Source of the DNA: a virus
IMG/VR virus record: IMGVR_UViG_3300046616_000348
Span: 1-64,000 of that record
DNA: 64,000 bases
Reading direction: 5' to 3' (one strand)
This document shows, piece after piece, positions 54,384-62,587 of the stretch (its first letter is position 1; every line of letters begins with the position of its first letter). The notes beneath the pieces are model-generated. The model was not told the origin of the DNA and searched no databases. It worked only from the letters and a program-made list of their open reading frames with translations. The position numbers and the translations under genes were made by a program.

Positions 54384-55169
54384 TCACGATTGAGGGGCAG
54401 TCGACGGGGGCAGCGCGAGCTGCCCGCCGTTGGTCAGGGCGTATTGCAGGTTGGCTTCGGTATCGCCGAAGAAGTCGAGCATCAGGTAGCCGAGGGTGGT
54501 CAGGCGCTCGACCGTCTGCCGGAGGAACTCCTCCTTCTCGGCTGTCCACTCGAGGAGGCGGTTCTCGATTTTCTGCCGGGCCTCCGGGCTTTTCACATGC
54601 AGGAACGGGTTCTCGACGTACTGCATGCGCGGCTCCATCAGGTGGCCGCCGACCTTGCGGTAGAGCACGTCGCCGGCGCGCCAGAGGATCTCGTAGTTGA
54701 GATGGACGGCGGGCGATCCGACGAAGCTGATGTCGCTTGCGGTCACCCAGTGGCCGCCGCCGCGGGCAGGGGCGTGCTGCTTGCCTGCGGCGTGGCGCTC
54801 GTGGCTGTAGGGCAGGTTGGCGGCGAAGGTGACCTTGATCACCTTTCGGGCGGTCAGGTCGGTCAGGTGCTGGAAATACTGCAGCAGCACCTGCTTGTAG
54901 CCATCGACCACATGGTCGACGATCTTGCCGCTGATGCTGTCGCCGGAGTTGGACAGCCGGATTTGCATGAAGCTGCTCTTGGTGTGGCGTCCCTCTCTGA
55001 AGAGGGGAAGGTTCTCTACCACCTGCCTCATATGCTCGGGCAGATAGGCCCAGAACTGGTCGTCCTTGAAGTAGACCTTCACCGACACCGGGACGTGGCC
55101 CATGTCCTCCTGTGGCTCGTGGGTGGTGAAGGTTTTGACCTGCTGGCCCTTGGTTTCGCGCTTTGCCAT
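54384..55169 (-). CDS. hypothetical protein, 261 aa
   Basis: The protein starts MAKRETKGQQVKTFTTHEPQ, has a β-rich region (VPVSVKVYFKDDQFWAYLPE), a central HERHAAGKQHAPARGGGHWV stretch with several His, and a helical C-terminus (EFLRQTVERLTTLGYLMLDF). No family is recognised. The His cluster might bind metal. It lies between a QDSS/WLG protein and a short acidic gene. Confidence 0.5.
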   Translation of the reverse strand: MAKRETKGQQVKTFTTHEPQEDMGHVPVSVKVYFKDDQFWAYLPEHMRQVVENLPLFREGRHTKSSFMQIRLSNSGDSISGKIVDHVVDGYKQVLLQYFQHLTDLTARKVIKVTFAANLPYSHERHAAGKQHAPARGGGHWVTASDISFVGSPAVHLNYEILWRAGDVLYRKVGGHLMEPRMQYVENPFLHVKSPEARQKIENRLLEWTAEKEEFLRQTVERLTTLGYLMLDFFGDTEANLQYALTNGGQLALPPSTAPQS

Positions 55170-55178
55170 TGCGGCCTC

Positions 55179-55409
55179 CTAGTTGAGCTGGGCCAGGGAT
55201 TTGAGCATCCCTCGGGCGAACTTCCGGAACTCCTCCGGGTCCGCGAAGATCGTGGTGCCGCCGGTCGGGCCGGATGTCGCCAGGAAGAACGTCCCGTCCT
55301 CCTTGTGCCGGCAGAGGGAGGTCTGGGTGTCGGCGGTGTGGATCGAGGTGAGGATCTCGATCGCGACCTTGCCTTCTTCGGCGCCGGTGTCGTTGCGGTT
55401 CTCGTTCAT
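55179..55409 (-). CDS. hypothetical protein, 76 aa
   Basis: The product is a small α/β protein (VAIEILTSIHTADTQTSLCR, then GTTIFADPEEFRKFARGMLK). No family is recognised. It has its own ribosome site (TAGGAGAC) upstream of the ATG and 9-bp spacing to its neighbours, so translation is likely. Confidence 0.5.
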   Translation of the reverse strand: MNENRNDTGAEEGKVAIEILTSIHTADTQTSLCRHKEDGTFFLATSGPTGGTTIFADPEEFRKFARGMLKSLAQLN

Positions 55410-55417
55410 GCTGTCTC

Positions 55418-55687
55418 CTAGAAGGTCTGGAAGCCGCGAAGGGCGTTGCGGTCTGGCTCGATGGGGTAGCCCTCCTCGTCGATGCGGGTGACGGAGAGGA
55501 CGGGGCTGTCGGCGTTGCGGTTCACGAGGGTGACGACGTGCAAGGCGTCGTGCTCATCGCGGAAGTCGTCGGAGACGGTCTTGCCGTTCGCGTCGACGAT
55601 GGAGTGGGCGACTACCTCGGTGCTGCCGTCGGATTGCCGACGACAGACCACCAGGAGCCGCCACGGGGTGGGGCTGATCGCGGGCAT
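55418..55687 (-). CDS. hypothetical protein, 89 aa
   Basis: The ATG at 55687 overlaps the stop of the MazG-like gene; the longer upstream frame is a shadow. The protein begins MPAISPTPWRLLVVCRRQSD, followed by DANGKTVSDDFRDEHDALHV. 'TPWR...I.DA.G..V' followed by 'A..iv..vN' matches a common short phage protein type of unknown role. Confidence 0.6.
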   Translation of the reverse strand: MPAISPTPWRLLVVCRRQSDGSTEVVAHSIVDANGKTVSDDFRDEHDALHVVTLVNRNADSPVLSVTRIDEEGYPIEPDRNALRGFQTF

Positions 55688-56346
55688 CAGGCAGCCTTCA
55701 TCGCTGCCTCGATGAGGCCGGCGATGTCGGGAGCGGTCCAGCCGTCGGGCTTCAAGATCTTGCCGTCCGGCCGCCGGCGCACCTTGCCGGTGGTCGGGTC
55801 GACCTTCGCCATGTTGCTGCGCTGGATCAGGCGCCACGCCTTGGCGAGGGGCAGGCCGTAGACGATGGCCGCCTGAACCGCGACGTAGACCAGGTCGCCC
55901 AGGCCGTCGGTCGCCTCGACGGGGTCGCCGGCGTCGATCGCCTCGATAGTCTCCTTGTGCTCCTCATTGATCAGGTCTTTGCGGAGCGGCGAGCGGGCCG
56001 GGTCGATAAACGGGACCATCGAGAACGGCGTGTCCGTGGCCTTGGTGAAGGCCAGCACGTCCTTGACCAGGAGGTCCATGCCGTTCGGACCTTCGGCGAC
56101 GAGCTCGACGTCGTCGGACATGTGGATGTTGGTGCTCTCGGGGAAGAAGCCGAAGCCGTTCCCGATGCCGTAGTCGATGACGATGGCGGTGTTCACCGCT
56201 GGCGCCGGGGTGCCGGCGAAGGCGACCATGAAGGTGTCGGTGACGCCGTTGTTGTGGCGGCTCGTCTCCCAGAGGATCCGCTTCTGGATGCCGAGGTCTT
56301 CCAGCGCATGGAAAAAGGCGGCGATCTGCGGGTTGGCTGCACGCAT
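55687..56346 (-). CDS. MazG/HisE-like NTP pyrophosphohydrolase domain protein
   Basis: The 219-aa protein has an N-terminal unrecognised half and a C-terminal MazG-like all-α domain: RSPLRKDLINEEHKETIEAI, then ATDGLGDLVYVAVQAAIVYG. The EExx(E/D)...GDxxxV pattern carries the metal-binding acids, and the end (VDPTTGKVRRRPDGKILKPD) is the NMAKVD..G.v..r.DGKi.KP signature of phage HisE-like enzymes. These cut nucleotides or alarmones. TGGAGA lies 7 nt before the ATG at 56346. Confidence 0.8.
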   Translation of the reverse strand: MRAANPQIAAFFHALEDLGIQKRILWETSRHNNGVTDTFMVAFAGTPAPAVNTAIVIDYGIGNGFGFFPESTNIHMSDDVELVAEGPNGMDLLVKDVLAFTKATDTPFSMVPFIDPARSPLRKDLINEEHKETIEAIDAGDPVEATDGLGDLVYVAVQAAIVYGLPLAKAWRLIQRSNMAKVDPTTGKVRRRPDGKILKPDGWTAPDIAGLIEAAMKAA

Positions 56347-56374
56347 TGGGTAGTCTCCAGTGATGTGTTGGGGG

Positions 56375-56635
56375 TCAGTTCGAGGGCTGCGCTGGTTCGA
56401 TCCAGCACCCCGCCCAGGTGGGGTCATTCTCGGGACGGAAGTCGTAGAGCTGCACCTGGTTGTCCCACTCATCCAGGTCCGGGTTGTAGCGCCTGAGTTT
56501 CACCCAGACGCCGTCGTCGTTGATCTCGCTGATGCGCCCTATCGTGTCCTTCGGGATGGTGCCGATCATCGACCAGTTGAGGTCGAAGTCTCGGAAGAAG
56601 CGCACCCACACCCCCACGGTCAGGGGACGGGGCAT
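56375..56635 (-). CDS. hypothetical β-rich protein, 86 aa
   Basis: The ATG at 56635 overlaps the stop of the upstream gene. The protein (PLTVGVWVRFFRDFDLNWSM, then TIGRISEINDDGVWVKLRRY) looks like a small SH3-like or Tudor-like barrel with many Trp. No known family. It precedes the MazG-like gene in the leftward cluster. Confidence 0.5.
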   Translation of the reverse strand: MPRPLTVGVWVRFFRDFDLNWSMIGTIPKDTIGRISEINDDGVWVKLRRYNPDLDEWDNQVQLYDFRPENDPTWAGCWIEPAQPSN

Positions 56636-57171
56636 CAGGAGAACAGGTCTCGCTTGCACACCCACGGCGTCGCCTTCGCGATCTTGAAGGCGACCCCGCC
56701 GATGAGGGGCTTCAGGTCTTCCTGCAGGTGATCGGGGCACCACGTCCGCATCAGGATGCGACCGTCGCTCCACATGGCGTAGAGGTGCATGGGCTCCCAC
56801 AGCGTGCCATGCCGGCCCACGAAGACGAGCCAGGCCAGGCCGTCGCCCTCGAACATCAGAGCGGGGGCGTTGGCCCAGATGGTGCCGGTGACGGGCCACA
56901 GCGGGGGCTTGTCGGTGATCCCCTTGATGCTGAAGAACGCCTTGAACGCGGCCCAATGGCGCTCCAGCTCCGGGTGCCTCATCGTGCTGAACTCGAAGGC
57001 GTAGGTGCCGAGGCCGAGGAGGTTCTTGCTGTTGAAGTCCCCGGAGGCGAGGCGCCGGAAGTCGCCGGCGCTGGCCTTCCGGAACCGTTCGGCGGGACCG
57101 GGGCCCCACCGGCTCTTGAAGTTCACCCCGCCCGTTTTGGCCTGCTCGTATGGGTAGAGGTCAGGGTGCAT
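56635..57171 (-). CDS. hypothetical protein, 178 aa
   Basis: The protein is Trp/Phe-rich and mixed (NFKSRWGPGPAERFRKASAG, then PPLWPVTGTIWANAPALMFE). Cys residues near the end (RTWCPDH, WVCKRD) could pair. No family is recognised. It overlaps both neighbouring genes. Confidence 0.5.
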   Translation of the reverse strand: MHPDLYPYEQAKTGGVNFKSRWGPGPAERFRKASAGDFRRLASGDFNSKNLLGLGTYAFEFSTMRHPELERHWAAFKAFFSIKGITDKPPLWPVTGTIWANAPALMFEGDGLAWLVFVGRHGTLWEPMHLYAMWSDGRILMRTWCPDHLQEDLKPLIGGVAFKIAKATPWVCKRDLFS

Positions 57172-57562
57172 TCGCGATCCTGATGTCGAGCATGGCTTTG
57201 GCGAGCAGGTCGATCGCCGCGTCGATCGCCACCTGCATTTCGGGCGCGGTGTCGCCGGGGATGCCGCTCATGATCGCGGCGGCCGCCTCGTCGAAGTGGT
57301 GCTGCACCACGGCGCGGACGCCATCGTAGGTGGCGACGATCGGCTCCGGCGGGGTGGGGACGGCCTCACCCTCGTAGGCGGCGTTCTCGCCCAGCCAAAG
57401 ACCGGTGACGCGGTTCGGGCCGGCGCTCTCGTAGTCGAAGCGCTCGCCGCTCCAGTCGTCGATCTCGATCGCCTTTTCGCAGGCCTCAGCGGGGCTGTCG
57501 GCCTCGATGGTGCGGTGCACGAACACGGGCAGGTCGTAGGAAATCTCTGCGGTGTATTTCAT
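57161..57562 (-). CDS. hypothetical protein, DpnD/PcfM-like N-terminal unit, 133 aa
   Basis: The N-terminal 35 residues (MKYTAEISYDLPVFVHRTIE then ADSPAEACEKAIE) form a β-β-α unit with the 'v.AdS.eEA..kA' pattern. The same pattern starts the proteins at 61600-62199 and 62192-62587. The C-terminal half is helical and Ala-rich. Function is unknown; the shared unit suggests local duplication in this cluster. Confidence 0.5.
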   Translation of the reverse strand: MKYTAEISYDLPVFVHRTIEADSPAEACEKAIEIDDWSGERFDYESAGPNRVTGLWLGENAAYEGEAVPTPPEPIVATYDGVRAVVQHHFDEAAAAIMSGIPGDTAPEMQVAIDAAIDLLAKAMLDIRIANAP

Positions 57563-57564
57563 GG

Positions 57565-57999
57565 TCAGGCCCCTTCTTCTTCGGCGGCGTTCATGGTCAC
57601 GACGATGCCCAGGAGTTCGTTGATGGCCTCCGGGGAGTTGTCGATCGAGCGGGCGATGACATTGCCGTCGCGGACGGTGTCGACGATGACGTAGGTGTCG
57701 CCGTGGTCGCGCTGGTAGGGCAGCACCTCGTACCGAGCCCGCGGCTCCGGTTCCGGCAAGTTCATTACCGCATCATTGGGGTCGGTGGCGGTGAGCAGCT
57801 CCTGCACCTCGCAGGCGAACTGCCAGGCCTTCTGGCTGCGAGGATCCTGTTCCTCGTAGAACTTGTGGCCCTCGGGCACCTCGTAGCCGGTGCCGATGTA
57901 GCTCATGGCGAGGCGGGCCAGGACGTTGGTCTGGGCGACGATCTCTTCGTCGGTACGCGGCCGGGCGAGCTCGAGCAGCGTGGTTGAGATGGGCAACAT
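57565..57999 (-). CDS. hypothetical protein, 144 aa
   Basis: The ATG at 57999 follows GGAGAC and is preferred to a TTG at 58017. The protein is acidic, with helix-rich TTLLELARPRTDEEIVAQTN and a β-rich C-terminal half (YEVLPYQRDHGDTYVIVDTV). No family is recognised. Confidence 0.5.
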   Translation of the reverse strand: MLPISTTLLELARPRTDEEIVAQTNVLARLAMSYIGTGYEVPEGHKFYEEQDPRSQKAWQFACEVQELLTATDPNDAVMNLPEPEPRARYEVLPYQRDHGDTYVIVDTVRDGNVIARSIDNSPEAINELLGIVVTMNAAEEEGA

Positions 58000-58007
58000 G
58001 TTGTCTC

Positions 58008-58295
58008 CTAGGTGCAACTTTTTGCGGGGTCATTGGCGGCCGCGACGATGCGGCGGTGGCGCAGCAGCGCGGCCATAAGGGCGTGCTGGAGTTGGGTGGG
58101 CAGGATGACGCGGTGGGGAAAGTCGGGCGATCGCCGCTTGTCCATCTTCACCCCCTGCCAGAGCGGGGTGTCGTTCCAGTGGATCAGCACCCACTCTCGG
58201 GTGAGGTTGTGCTGGTCCACGAAGTAGTACCGGATGCACATCGTCTCATCGAGGCGCCGGCTATACCGGAAGGTGCGGGCGGAGATGGTGACCAT
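58008..58295 (-). CDS. hypothetical protein, ISARTF family, 95 aa
   Basis: The product begins MVTISARTFRYSRRLDETMC. The TISARTF phrase is also the start of the 92-aa protein at 60312-60590, so the two are probably paralogues. It contains LMAALLRHRRIVAAANDPAK near the end. Function unknown. It overlaps its upstream neighbour's stop by 1 bp. Confidence 0.5.
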   Translation of the reverse strand: MVTISARTFRYSRRLDETMCIRYYFVDQHNLTREWVLIHWNDTPLWQGVKMDKRRSPDFPHRVILPTQLQHALMAALLRHRRIVAAANDPAKSCT

Positions 58296-58540
58296 CAGAA
58301 GTCCAGCTGCCGGCTCGGCAGGGTGTGGAGCTTGATGGCGAGATGGGCATTGCCCACGGTCTCGTCGTCACCGAAGGCCTCGCCGAACATGCGGCGGGCC
58401 TCCTCGGGGGTGGAGAAGTAGCCGTACCACTCCTCCCGCGCCTCCCCGCCGACGTCGACGTCGTAGATCACGATGTAGGTGGGGCGGATAAGGTGGCGCA
58501 TGGTCTGCCGGAGTGCGGCCAGCAAGATCTTGAGCTTCAT
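58295..58540 (-). CDS. hypothetical protein, 81 aa
   Basis: The product is a small α/β protein (MKLKILLAALRQTMRHLIRP, then PTYIVIYDVDVGGEAREEWY). No family is recognised. It overlaps the next gene by 4 bp. The strong basic N-terminal helix followed by an acidic strand suggests a compact fold. Confidence 0.45.
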   Translation of the reverse strand: MKLKILLAALRQTMRHLIRPTYIVIYDVDVGGEAREEWYGYFSTPEEARRMFGEAFGDDETVGNAHLAIKLHTLPSRQLDF

Positions 58541-58770
58541 GTCGGTGTCCTATTGGTGGGGATGTAGCCATCGCGAATTGCGGCGGCGATGGCAGCGCAG
58601 GTCTTCGCCCAGCTCGCCGGCTTCGATCCGAAAGCCTTCGTCAACCTGTAGCCATCGGGCTCGAGGTCGAGGTCGAAGCTCTGCGGTGCGGAAGCGGGGA
58701 ATGGGCGGTAGATTAGGCGGAGGCCAGCGGGCATGCGCCCGCCGACCACCTTGAAGTGCGACGCCCTCAT
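58537..58770 (-). CDS. hypothetical protein, 77 aa
   Basis: The product ends TCAAIAAAIRDGYIPTN, closely resembling the end of the 60312-60590 product (AAAIRDGLVPVN). The N-terminal part (MRASHFKVVGGRMPAGLRLI) differs. It lies directly after the DUF4942-type methyltransferase gene and shares a 4-bp overlap with it. Confidence 0.45.
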   Translation of the reverse strand: MRASHFKVVGGRMPAGLRLIYRPFPASAPQSFDLDLEPDGYRLTKAFGSKPASWAKTCAAIAAAIRDGYIPTNRTPT

Positions 58771-60302
58771 GCCTTGGTCCGGAACGTCACGTAGAGGGTG
58801 TTGACGTTGGTGCCGACCTCGGAGAACGAGCCGGCCGGGAGATCGACGAACTCGCCATTGAGCGAGGCCACGAACTCGCGGAAGGCGATGGCCTTGCGCG
58901 TCTCGCGGAACTCGGTGCCGGCCGACATGATGGCGGTGAGCTTCCCGCCCGGCTTCAGGAACTTGACGGCGTGCATGACGTGGTCGATGTCGCGCTCGCG
59001 GTCGAAAGGCGGGTTCATCACGATGATGTCGTAGGGCTGGGTGCTGGCCGGATCGAGCTGCAGGAAGTCCATGCAGAACACCCGGTTGTAGTGGCCCTCG
59101 GCCTCGAGCGCGGCGGCCAGGTGGGGCTGGATCTCCACACAGTCGACGAGGTTGTCGTACCTGTATTGCTCGGCGTAGCGCCCGGCCTTGCTGGGGACGG
59201 TGATGCAGCGTCGGGCTAGGTTGCCGGTGCCGGCGCTGGGCTCGAGGATGCGCAGCCGGGGCTTGTCCTTGTCCTGGAAGACGTGGATGCCGCTGCTGTA
59301 GTGCCGCGACCCGCGACCATCGAAGACCCTGTCGCCGGCCTCGTCCGGGGTCGGGAAGAACCCGTAGTAGCGGGCGGGCAGGTGCTTCACCTCGGCGAAG
59401 GGGTCGGCCTCGGCGGTGTTCCCGTCTCCAATCACCTCGCCGTAGTATTCGGCGAGCACCTTGTTCACCTTCTCGACCATCCCCTTGTCGGTGAACCAGA
59501 GGTGGGCGTTGCCGTTCTTGTAGATGCGGATCTTCATGAACCGCGACTCGATCTCGCTCTGCTTCGGCGAGAAGGTGTTGGACCGGTCTCGCTCGATGAG
59601 GTGCACGATCGTGCCGGTCGCCGGCAGGGGTTCGCCAGCCAGGACGTAGAAGACCCGCTCGACATCCAGCAGCTGGTCGCGCTTGCTGCCCCAGCTGAAG
59701 CGGCCGTGGTCGCGGTCGCAGATGTAGTTGACGATCATGCGGGAGCCGACCTTGAAGCCGTCGTGCGAGCGGAAGCGGCGATCGAGGCCGGAGAACACGT
59801 TCGCCAGCCCGCGCCGGAAGATCATGTCGGCATCGAGCATGAACTGCTGGATGGTGGCCTGCACGTTCTCGACGCTGATCTCGGGGAGGCCCTTGGCCGC
59901 CTCCTCGTCGGTGATCAGCTGGCCGCGCCGATCGACGCGGTCGGGGACGTAGGCCATCTGGCTGCGGAGCTGCTTCTTGGCCTCGGCATCCATCAGGCGC
60001 TCGAGGTCAGTGCGCTCGATGATGTAGGCCCAGACGTTGATGTCCATGAGCTTCCGGGCGGTGCGCAGATACTCGTCGCGGTTGGGGAGCTTGATGGCTT
60101 CGTCGAAGCGCTTGATCTCCCCCTCGTGGCCGTAGTTGAAGCCGTTGATGCCGGGGGAGGCGTTGCCGGCCATCGCCTTGGCAGCGGCGACGGCTTCCTC
60201 GGCCTCGAGGAGCTTGTCGTAGGCGATGCCATAGAGCTGGAGGGCAGCGTCACGGAAGCCGACGATCTGCTCGATCGTGGCGCGGGGCATAATCGCGTTC
60301 AT
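58767..60302 (-). CDS. DUF4942-type DNA N6-adenine methyltransferase
   Basis: The 511-aa protein has a long N-terminal region typical of DUF4942 (about 1-310; IYKNGNAHLWFTDKGMVEKV). The AdoMet-binding part follows with RILEPSAGTGNLARR (about 350-364), an acidic VEIQPHLAAALE and the catalytic NPPF in IIVMNPPFDRERDIDHV (about 435-451). Such enzymes often methylate phage DNA against restriction. It is the only readily named enzyme of the right-end cluster besides the MazG-like one. Confidence 0.85.
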   Translation of the reverse strand: MNAIMPRATIEQIVGFRDAALQLYGIAYDKLLEAEEAVAAAKAMAGNASPGINGFNYGHEGEIKRFDEAIKLPNRDEYLRTARKLMDINVWAYIIERTDLERLMDAEAKKQLRSQMAYVPDRVDRRGQLITDEEAAKGLPEISVENVQATIQQFMLDADMIFRRGLANVFSGLDRRFRSHDGFKVGSRMIVNYICDRDHGRFSWGSKRDQLLDVERVFYVLAGEPLPATGTIVHLIERDRSNTFSPKQSEIESRFMKIRIYKNGNAHLWFTDKGMVEKVNKVLAEYYGEVIGDGNTAEADPFAEVKHLPARYYGFFPTPDEAGDRVFDGRGSRHYSSGIHVFQDKDKPRLRILEPSAGTGNLARRCITVPSKAGRYAEQYRYDNLVDCVEIQPHLAAALEAEGHYNRVFCMDFLQLDPASTQPYDIIVMNPPFDRERDIDHVMHAVKFLKPGGKLTAIMSAGTEFRETRKAIAFREFVASLNGEFVDLPAGSFSEVGTNVNTLYVTFRTKA

Positions 60303-60311
60303 GTGGGTCTC

Positions 60312-60590
60312 TCAGGTGTCACTGTTGACGGGGACGAGGCCGTCGCGGATCGCGGCGGCGAGGATTGCGTAGGCGACCTTGCGTGGGAGGATACAGGCGA
60401 GGTTGAACTTGCCGTGGTCGGTCTTCGATCGGTCCAGGGTCGCCGAAACGACCCCTTCAGGCCGGATCACCAGCTCCCAGTGGCGGCGCCGGCGCTTGGC
60501 GCCGCGGTCGCGGTAGGTGAGATAGGTCCAGCCACCGCCCTGATCGTCGATGCGGCCGTCGACGAAGGTGCGGGCGCTGATGGTTGCCAT
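60312..60590 (-). CDS. hypothetical protein, ISARTF family, 92 aa
   Basis: The product (MATISARTFVDGRIDDQGGG, then RRRRHWELVIRPEGVVSATL) combines the TISARTF start of the 58008-58295 product with the AAAIRDGLVPVN end of the 58537-58770 product. It looks like a fusion or common ancestor of the two. Function unknown. It lies directly upstream of the methyltransferase gene. Confidence 0.5.
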   Translation of the reverse strand: MATISARTFVDGRIDDQGGGWTYLTYRDRGAKRRRRHWELVIRPEGVVSATLDRSKTDHGKFNLACILPRKVAYAILAAAIRDGLVPVNSDT

Positions 60591-61033
60591 CAGCCGCCCA
60601 CGCCGCGCAGCACGGCGTTGCGCCCCCGGCGAACGATGATCTCGTCGGCGACGCGACTATCGATGTCGGCAGGAACCCTGAAGGGCCGGCCGTTCTCCTC
60701 CACTGCGATCGGGTGGCCGGGCATCCACTCGATCTGGTTGACGAACCACGGGATGAACTCCCAGTCGTAGGGGACGAAGAGCTCCTGATCGTCCTCGGGG
60801 ATCGCGTTCCAGGCGGCGCAGGCCGGGCCGCCGAGGTCGATGGCGGCGTGCCGCATCTCGACGCTGCCGTGGTTCTCCCAGGCGGAGGCGAAGATGGCGT
60901 GCTGCCCGTCCTCCATCGGCTTGGCGTTGTCAGCCCGGCCGTGCTCGGTGTAGGCGGCGAGCATGTCCTCCCAGATGCAGAGCGCGGCCTCGACGTGGAG
61001 GCGGGTGAAGCCTCCGGTCTGGAGCGCGCTCAT
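60590..61033 (-). CDS. hypothetical protein, 147 aa
   Basis: The protein has a helical N-terminal part (GFTRLHVEAALCIWEDMLAA) and a β-rich, Trp/Pro-rich middle (DWEFIPWFVNQIEWMPGHPI). The end is RGRNAVLRGVGG. No family is recognised. It overlaps the upstream gene by 4 bp. Confidence 0.5.
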   Translation of the reverse strand: MSALQTGGFTRLHVEAALCIWEDMLAAYTEHGRADNAKPMEDGQHAIFASAWENHGSVEMRHAAIDLGGPACAAWNAIPEDDQELFVPYDWEFIPWFVNQIEWMPGHPIAVEENGRPFRVPADIDSRVADEIIVRRGRNAVLRGVGG

Positions 61034-61554
61034 GCTGCGAGCACCGTGGCGCGGCCGATCTCGACGACGAGGTAGTCCTGTACTTCATCGCTGACCGTGA
61101 ACTTCGGGAGGTCGGCGCCGGCGGCGTGCTTGAGCTCCGCCACCTTGGCCCTGACGGCGGCCTCGAGGTCGGGTTCCTCGAGCAGCTTCTCCATTCCCCA
61201 GCCGCTGATGTCGCGGGCGCCGCTGTGGGTCTCCTTCTCGTCGCCCGGATACCAGACGCTGTTGCCGGGCTCTTCGCCCTGGGTAGCGTCGTAGTAGCGC
61301 TCGTAGCCGATGCCGAGCTCCTGCAGGACTTCGGTCACCGTCGACAGGTCGCCGTAGTTCACCTCGTCGTCCTCAAAGAGGGGCGAGCTCTCATTGGCGA
61401 GGGCGGCGGCGAACCCGCGAAGGTGGGCGGTGCGGCCCCTATCCTCGCTGCACTTCAGGTCCATCGTGTTCAGCGCATTGAGGATTTCCTCGAGGCCGTC
61501 GACGGTGGCGATGTGCCCGTGGATGGCGATATTGGCGTAGATGCGGTCACCCAT
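61030..61554 (-). CDS. hypothetical protein, 174 aa
   Basis: The ATG at 61554 follows AAAGGAG by 9 nt, better than the upstream GTG. The product starts MGDRIYANIAIHGHIATVDG. The segment LEEILNALNTMDLKCSEDRG and the later VAELKHAAGADLPKFTVSDE are mixed α/β. Similar to small proteins of unknown function in mobile elements, but not assignable to a family by eye. Confidence 0.5.
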   Translation of the reverse strand: MGDRIYANIAIHGHIATVDGLEEILNALNTMDLKCSEDRGRTAHLRGFAAALANESSPLFEDDEVNYGDLSTVTEVLQELGIGYERYYDATQGEEPGNSVWYPGDEKETHSGARDISGWGMEKLLEEPDLEAAVRAKVAELKHAAGADLPKFTVSDEVQDYLVVEIGRATVLAA

Positions 61555-61599
61555 AGGGGTGGTCTCCTTTGGTTGCACAGTTGCAGGGGGCAGGCAGGG

Positions 61600-62199
61600 T
61601 CAGTCGGGATCGAGCAGGTTCAGCTCGTGGATGGCGATCGCCTTGATGGCGATCGGCAGGCCCTTGGAGGCCAGCTGCCGGACGTAGTCGACGGCCTCCT
61701 CGTCGGAGCCGAAGACGGGTTCGCCTACACCGCTGGGGCGGACGTCGGACATGTCATCGACGCGGTTGATCAGGAAGCCGCGGCCGGTCGAGAACAAGTC
61801 CCAGCCGTCGCGCTGGGCGGCGTCCTGATCCTCGAACGACCAATCGCCCAAGACGGCGACCTGCCCCCGCACGAGGGCGAGCCGCTGTTCCTTAAGGTAA
61901 GCCCAGGCGTCGAACGTGGTGCTGTGCATCTGCGACAGCTCGGCCTGCGCCTCGGGGAAGACGGACTGCCAGAGCGGGCCGTCGCTGTCGTCGACGAACT
62001 CGACGAAGTAGCCGGCCGAGGCATACTCCTCCCTGATCTCGGTCAGGTCGAAGCGGTGGGCCTCCCCGTTCGCGTCATAGACGTCGAGCACGTCGGACGT
62101 GGTGCCCGGCTTCACCTGGTAGTAGCGGGCCTTGTGCGCGGCCTCTTCCAGGCTGTCGGCCTCGACGTCGATCTCCCAGGTTACGCGGTATTCAGTCAT
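61600..62199 (-). CDS. hypothetical protein, DpnD/PcfM-like N-terminal unit, 199 aa
   Basis: The protein begins MTEYRVTWEIDVEADSLEEA followed by AHKARYYQVKPG, the β-β-α unit shared with the 57161 and 62192 products. The middle has a FDLTEIREEYASAGYF and GPLWQSVFPEAQ stretch, the end a helix (EAVDYVRQLASKGLPIAIKA). No family is assigned. It overlaps its neighbour by 8 bp. Confidence 0.5.
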   Translation of the reverse strand: MTEYRVTWEIDVEADSLEEAAHKARYYQVKPGTTSDVLDVYDANGEAHRFDLTEIREEYASAGYFVEFVDDSDGPLWQSVFPEAQAELSQMHSTTFDAWAYLKEQRLALVRGQVAVLGDWSFEDQDAAQRDGWDLFSTGRGFLINRVDDMSDVRPSGVGEPVFGSDEEAVDYVRQLASKGLPIAIKAIAIHELNLLDPD

Positions 62200-62587
62200 G
62201 GTGCGGACCTCCCAGGTCGGACATCTTGCCCTTCAGCAGCTTGCCGGCGGCGGTGCGGATGCGGGGGAATTGGGCGGCGAGGGCAGTGTGCCCCCGGATG
62301 TAGTCGTCCAGGCCGGGCGGCACGCCGGCGCGAAGGGTTTGGTTGGGGACGATCAGGGTGTCGCCCTCGACGTCCCACCCGTCGGGGAGCGGCTCGCCGG
62401 TGAGCGGGTCGAGTGCCTCCCACCACATCGGCTCGACCCCCTGGCCGTTGCCTTGGAAGTCGCCGGTCGGGTCTTCGGACTGAGCCCAGGTCTCGGCCGC
62501 GATCTCCTGCGCCTCGTGGCCGTCCTCGGCCTCGACCTCGACGATGTAGGTGACAGTCTCCTTGAGCTGCACGCGGAACTTAGCCAT
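62192..62587 (-). CDS. hypothetical protein, DpnD/PcfM-like N-terminal unit, 131 aa
   Basis: The start MAKFRVQLKETVTYIVEVEA then EDGHEAQEIAAETW carries the same β-β-α pattern as two neighbours. The C-terminal half is acidic in part and ends GKMSDLGGPHHD. Function unknown. The recurrence of one N-terminal unit with different C-termini hints at interchangeable effector tails. Confidence 0.5.
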   Translation of the reverse strand: MAKFRVQLKETVTYIVEVEAEDGHEAQEIAAETWAQSEDPTGDFQGNGQGVEPMWWEALDPLTGEPLPDGWDVEGDTLIVPNQTLRAGVPPGLDDYIRGHTALAAQFPRIRTAAGKLLKGKMSDLGGPHHD

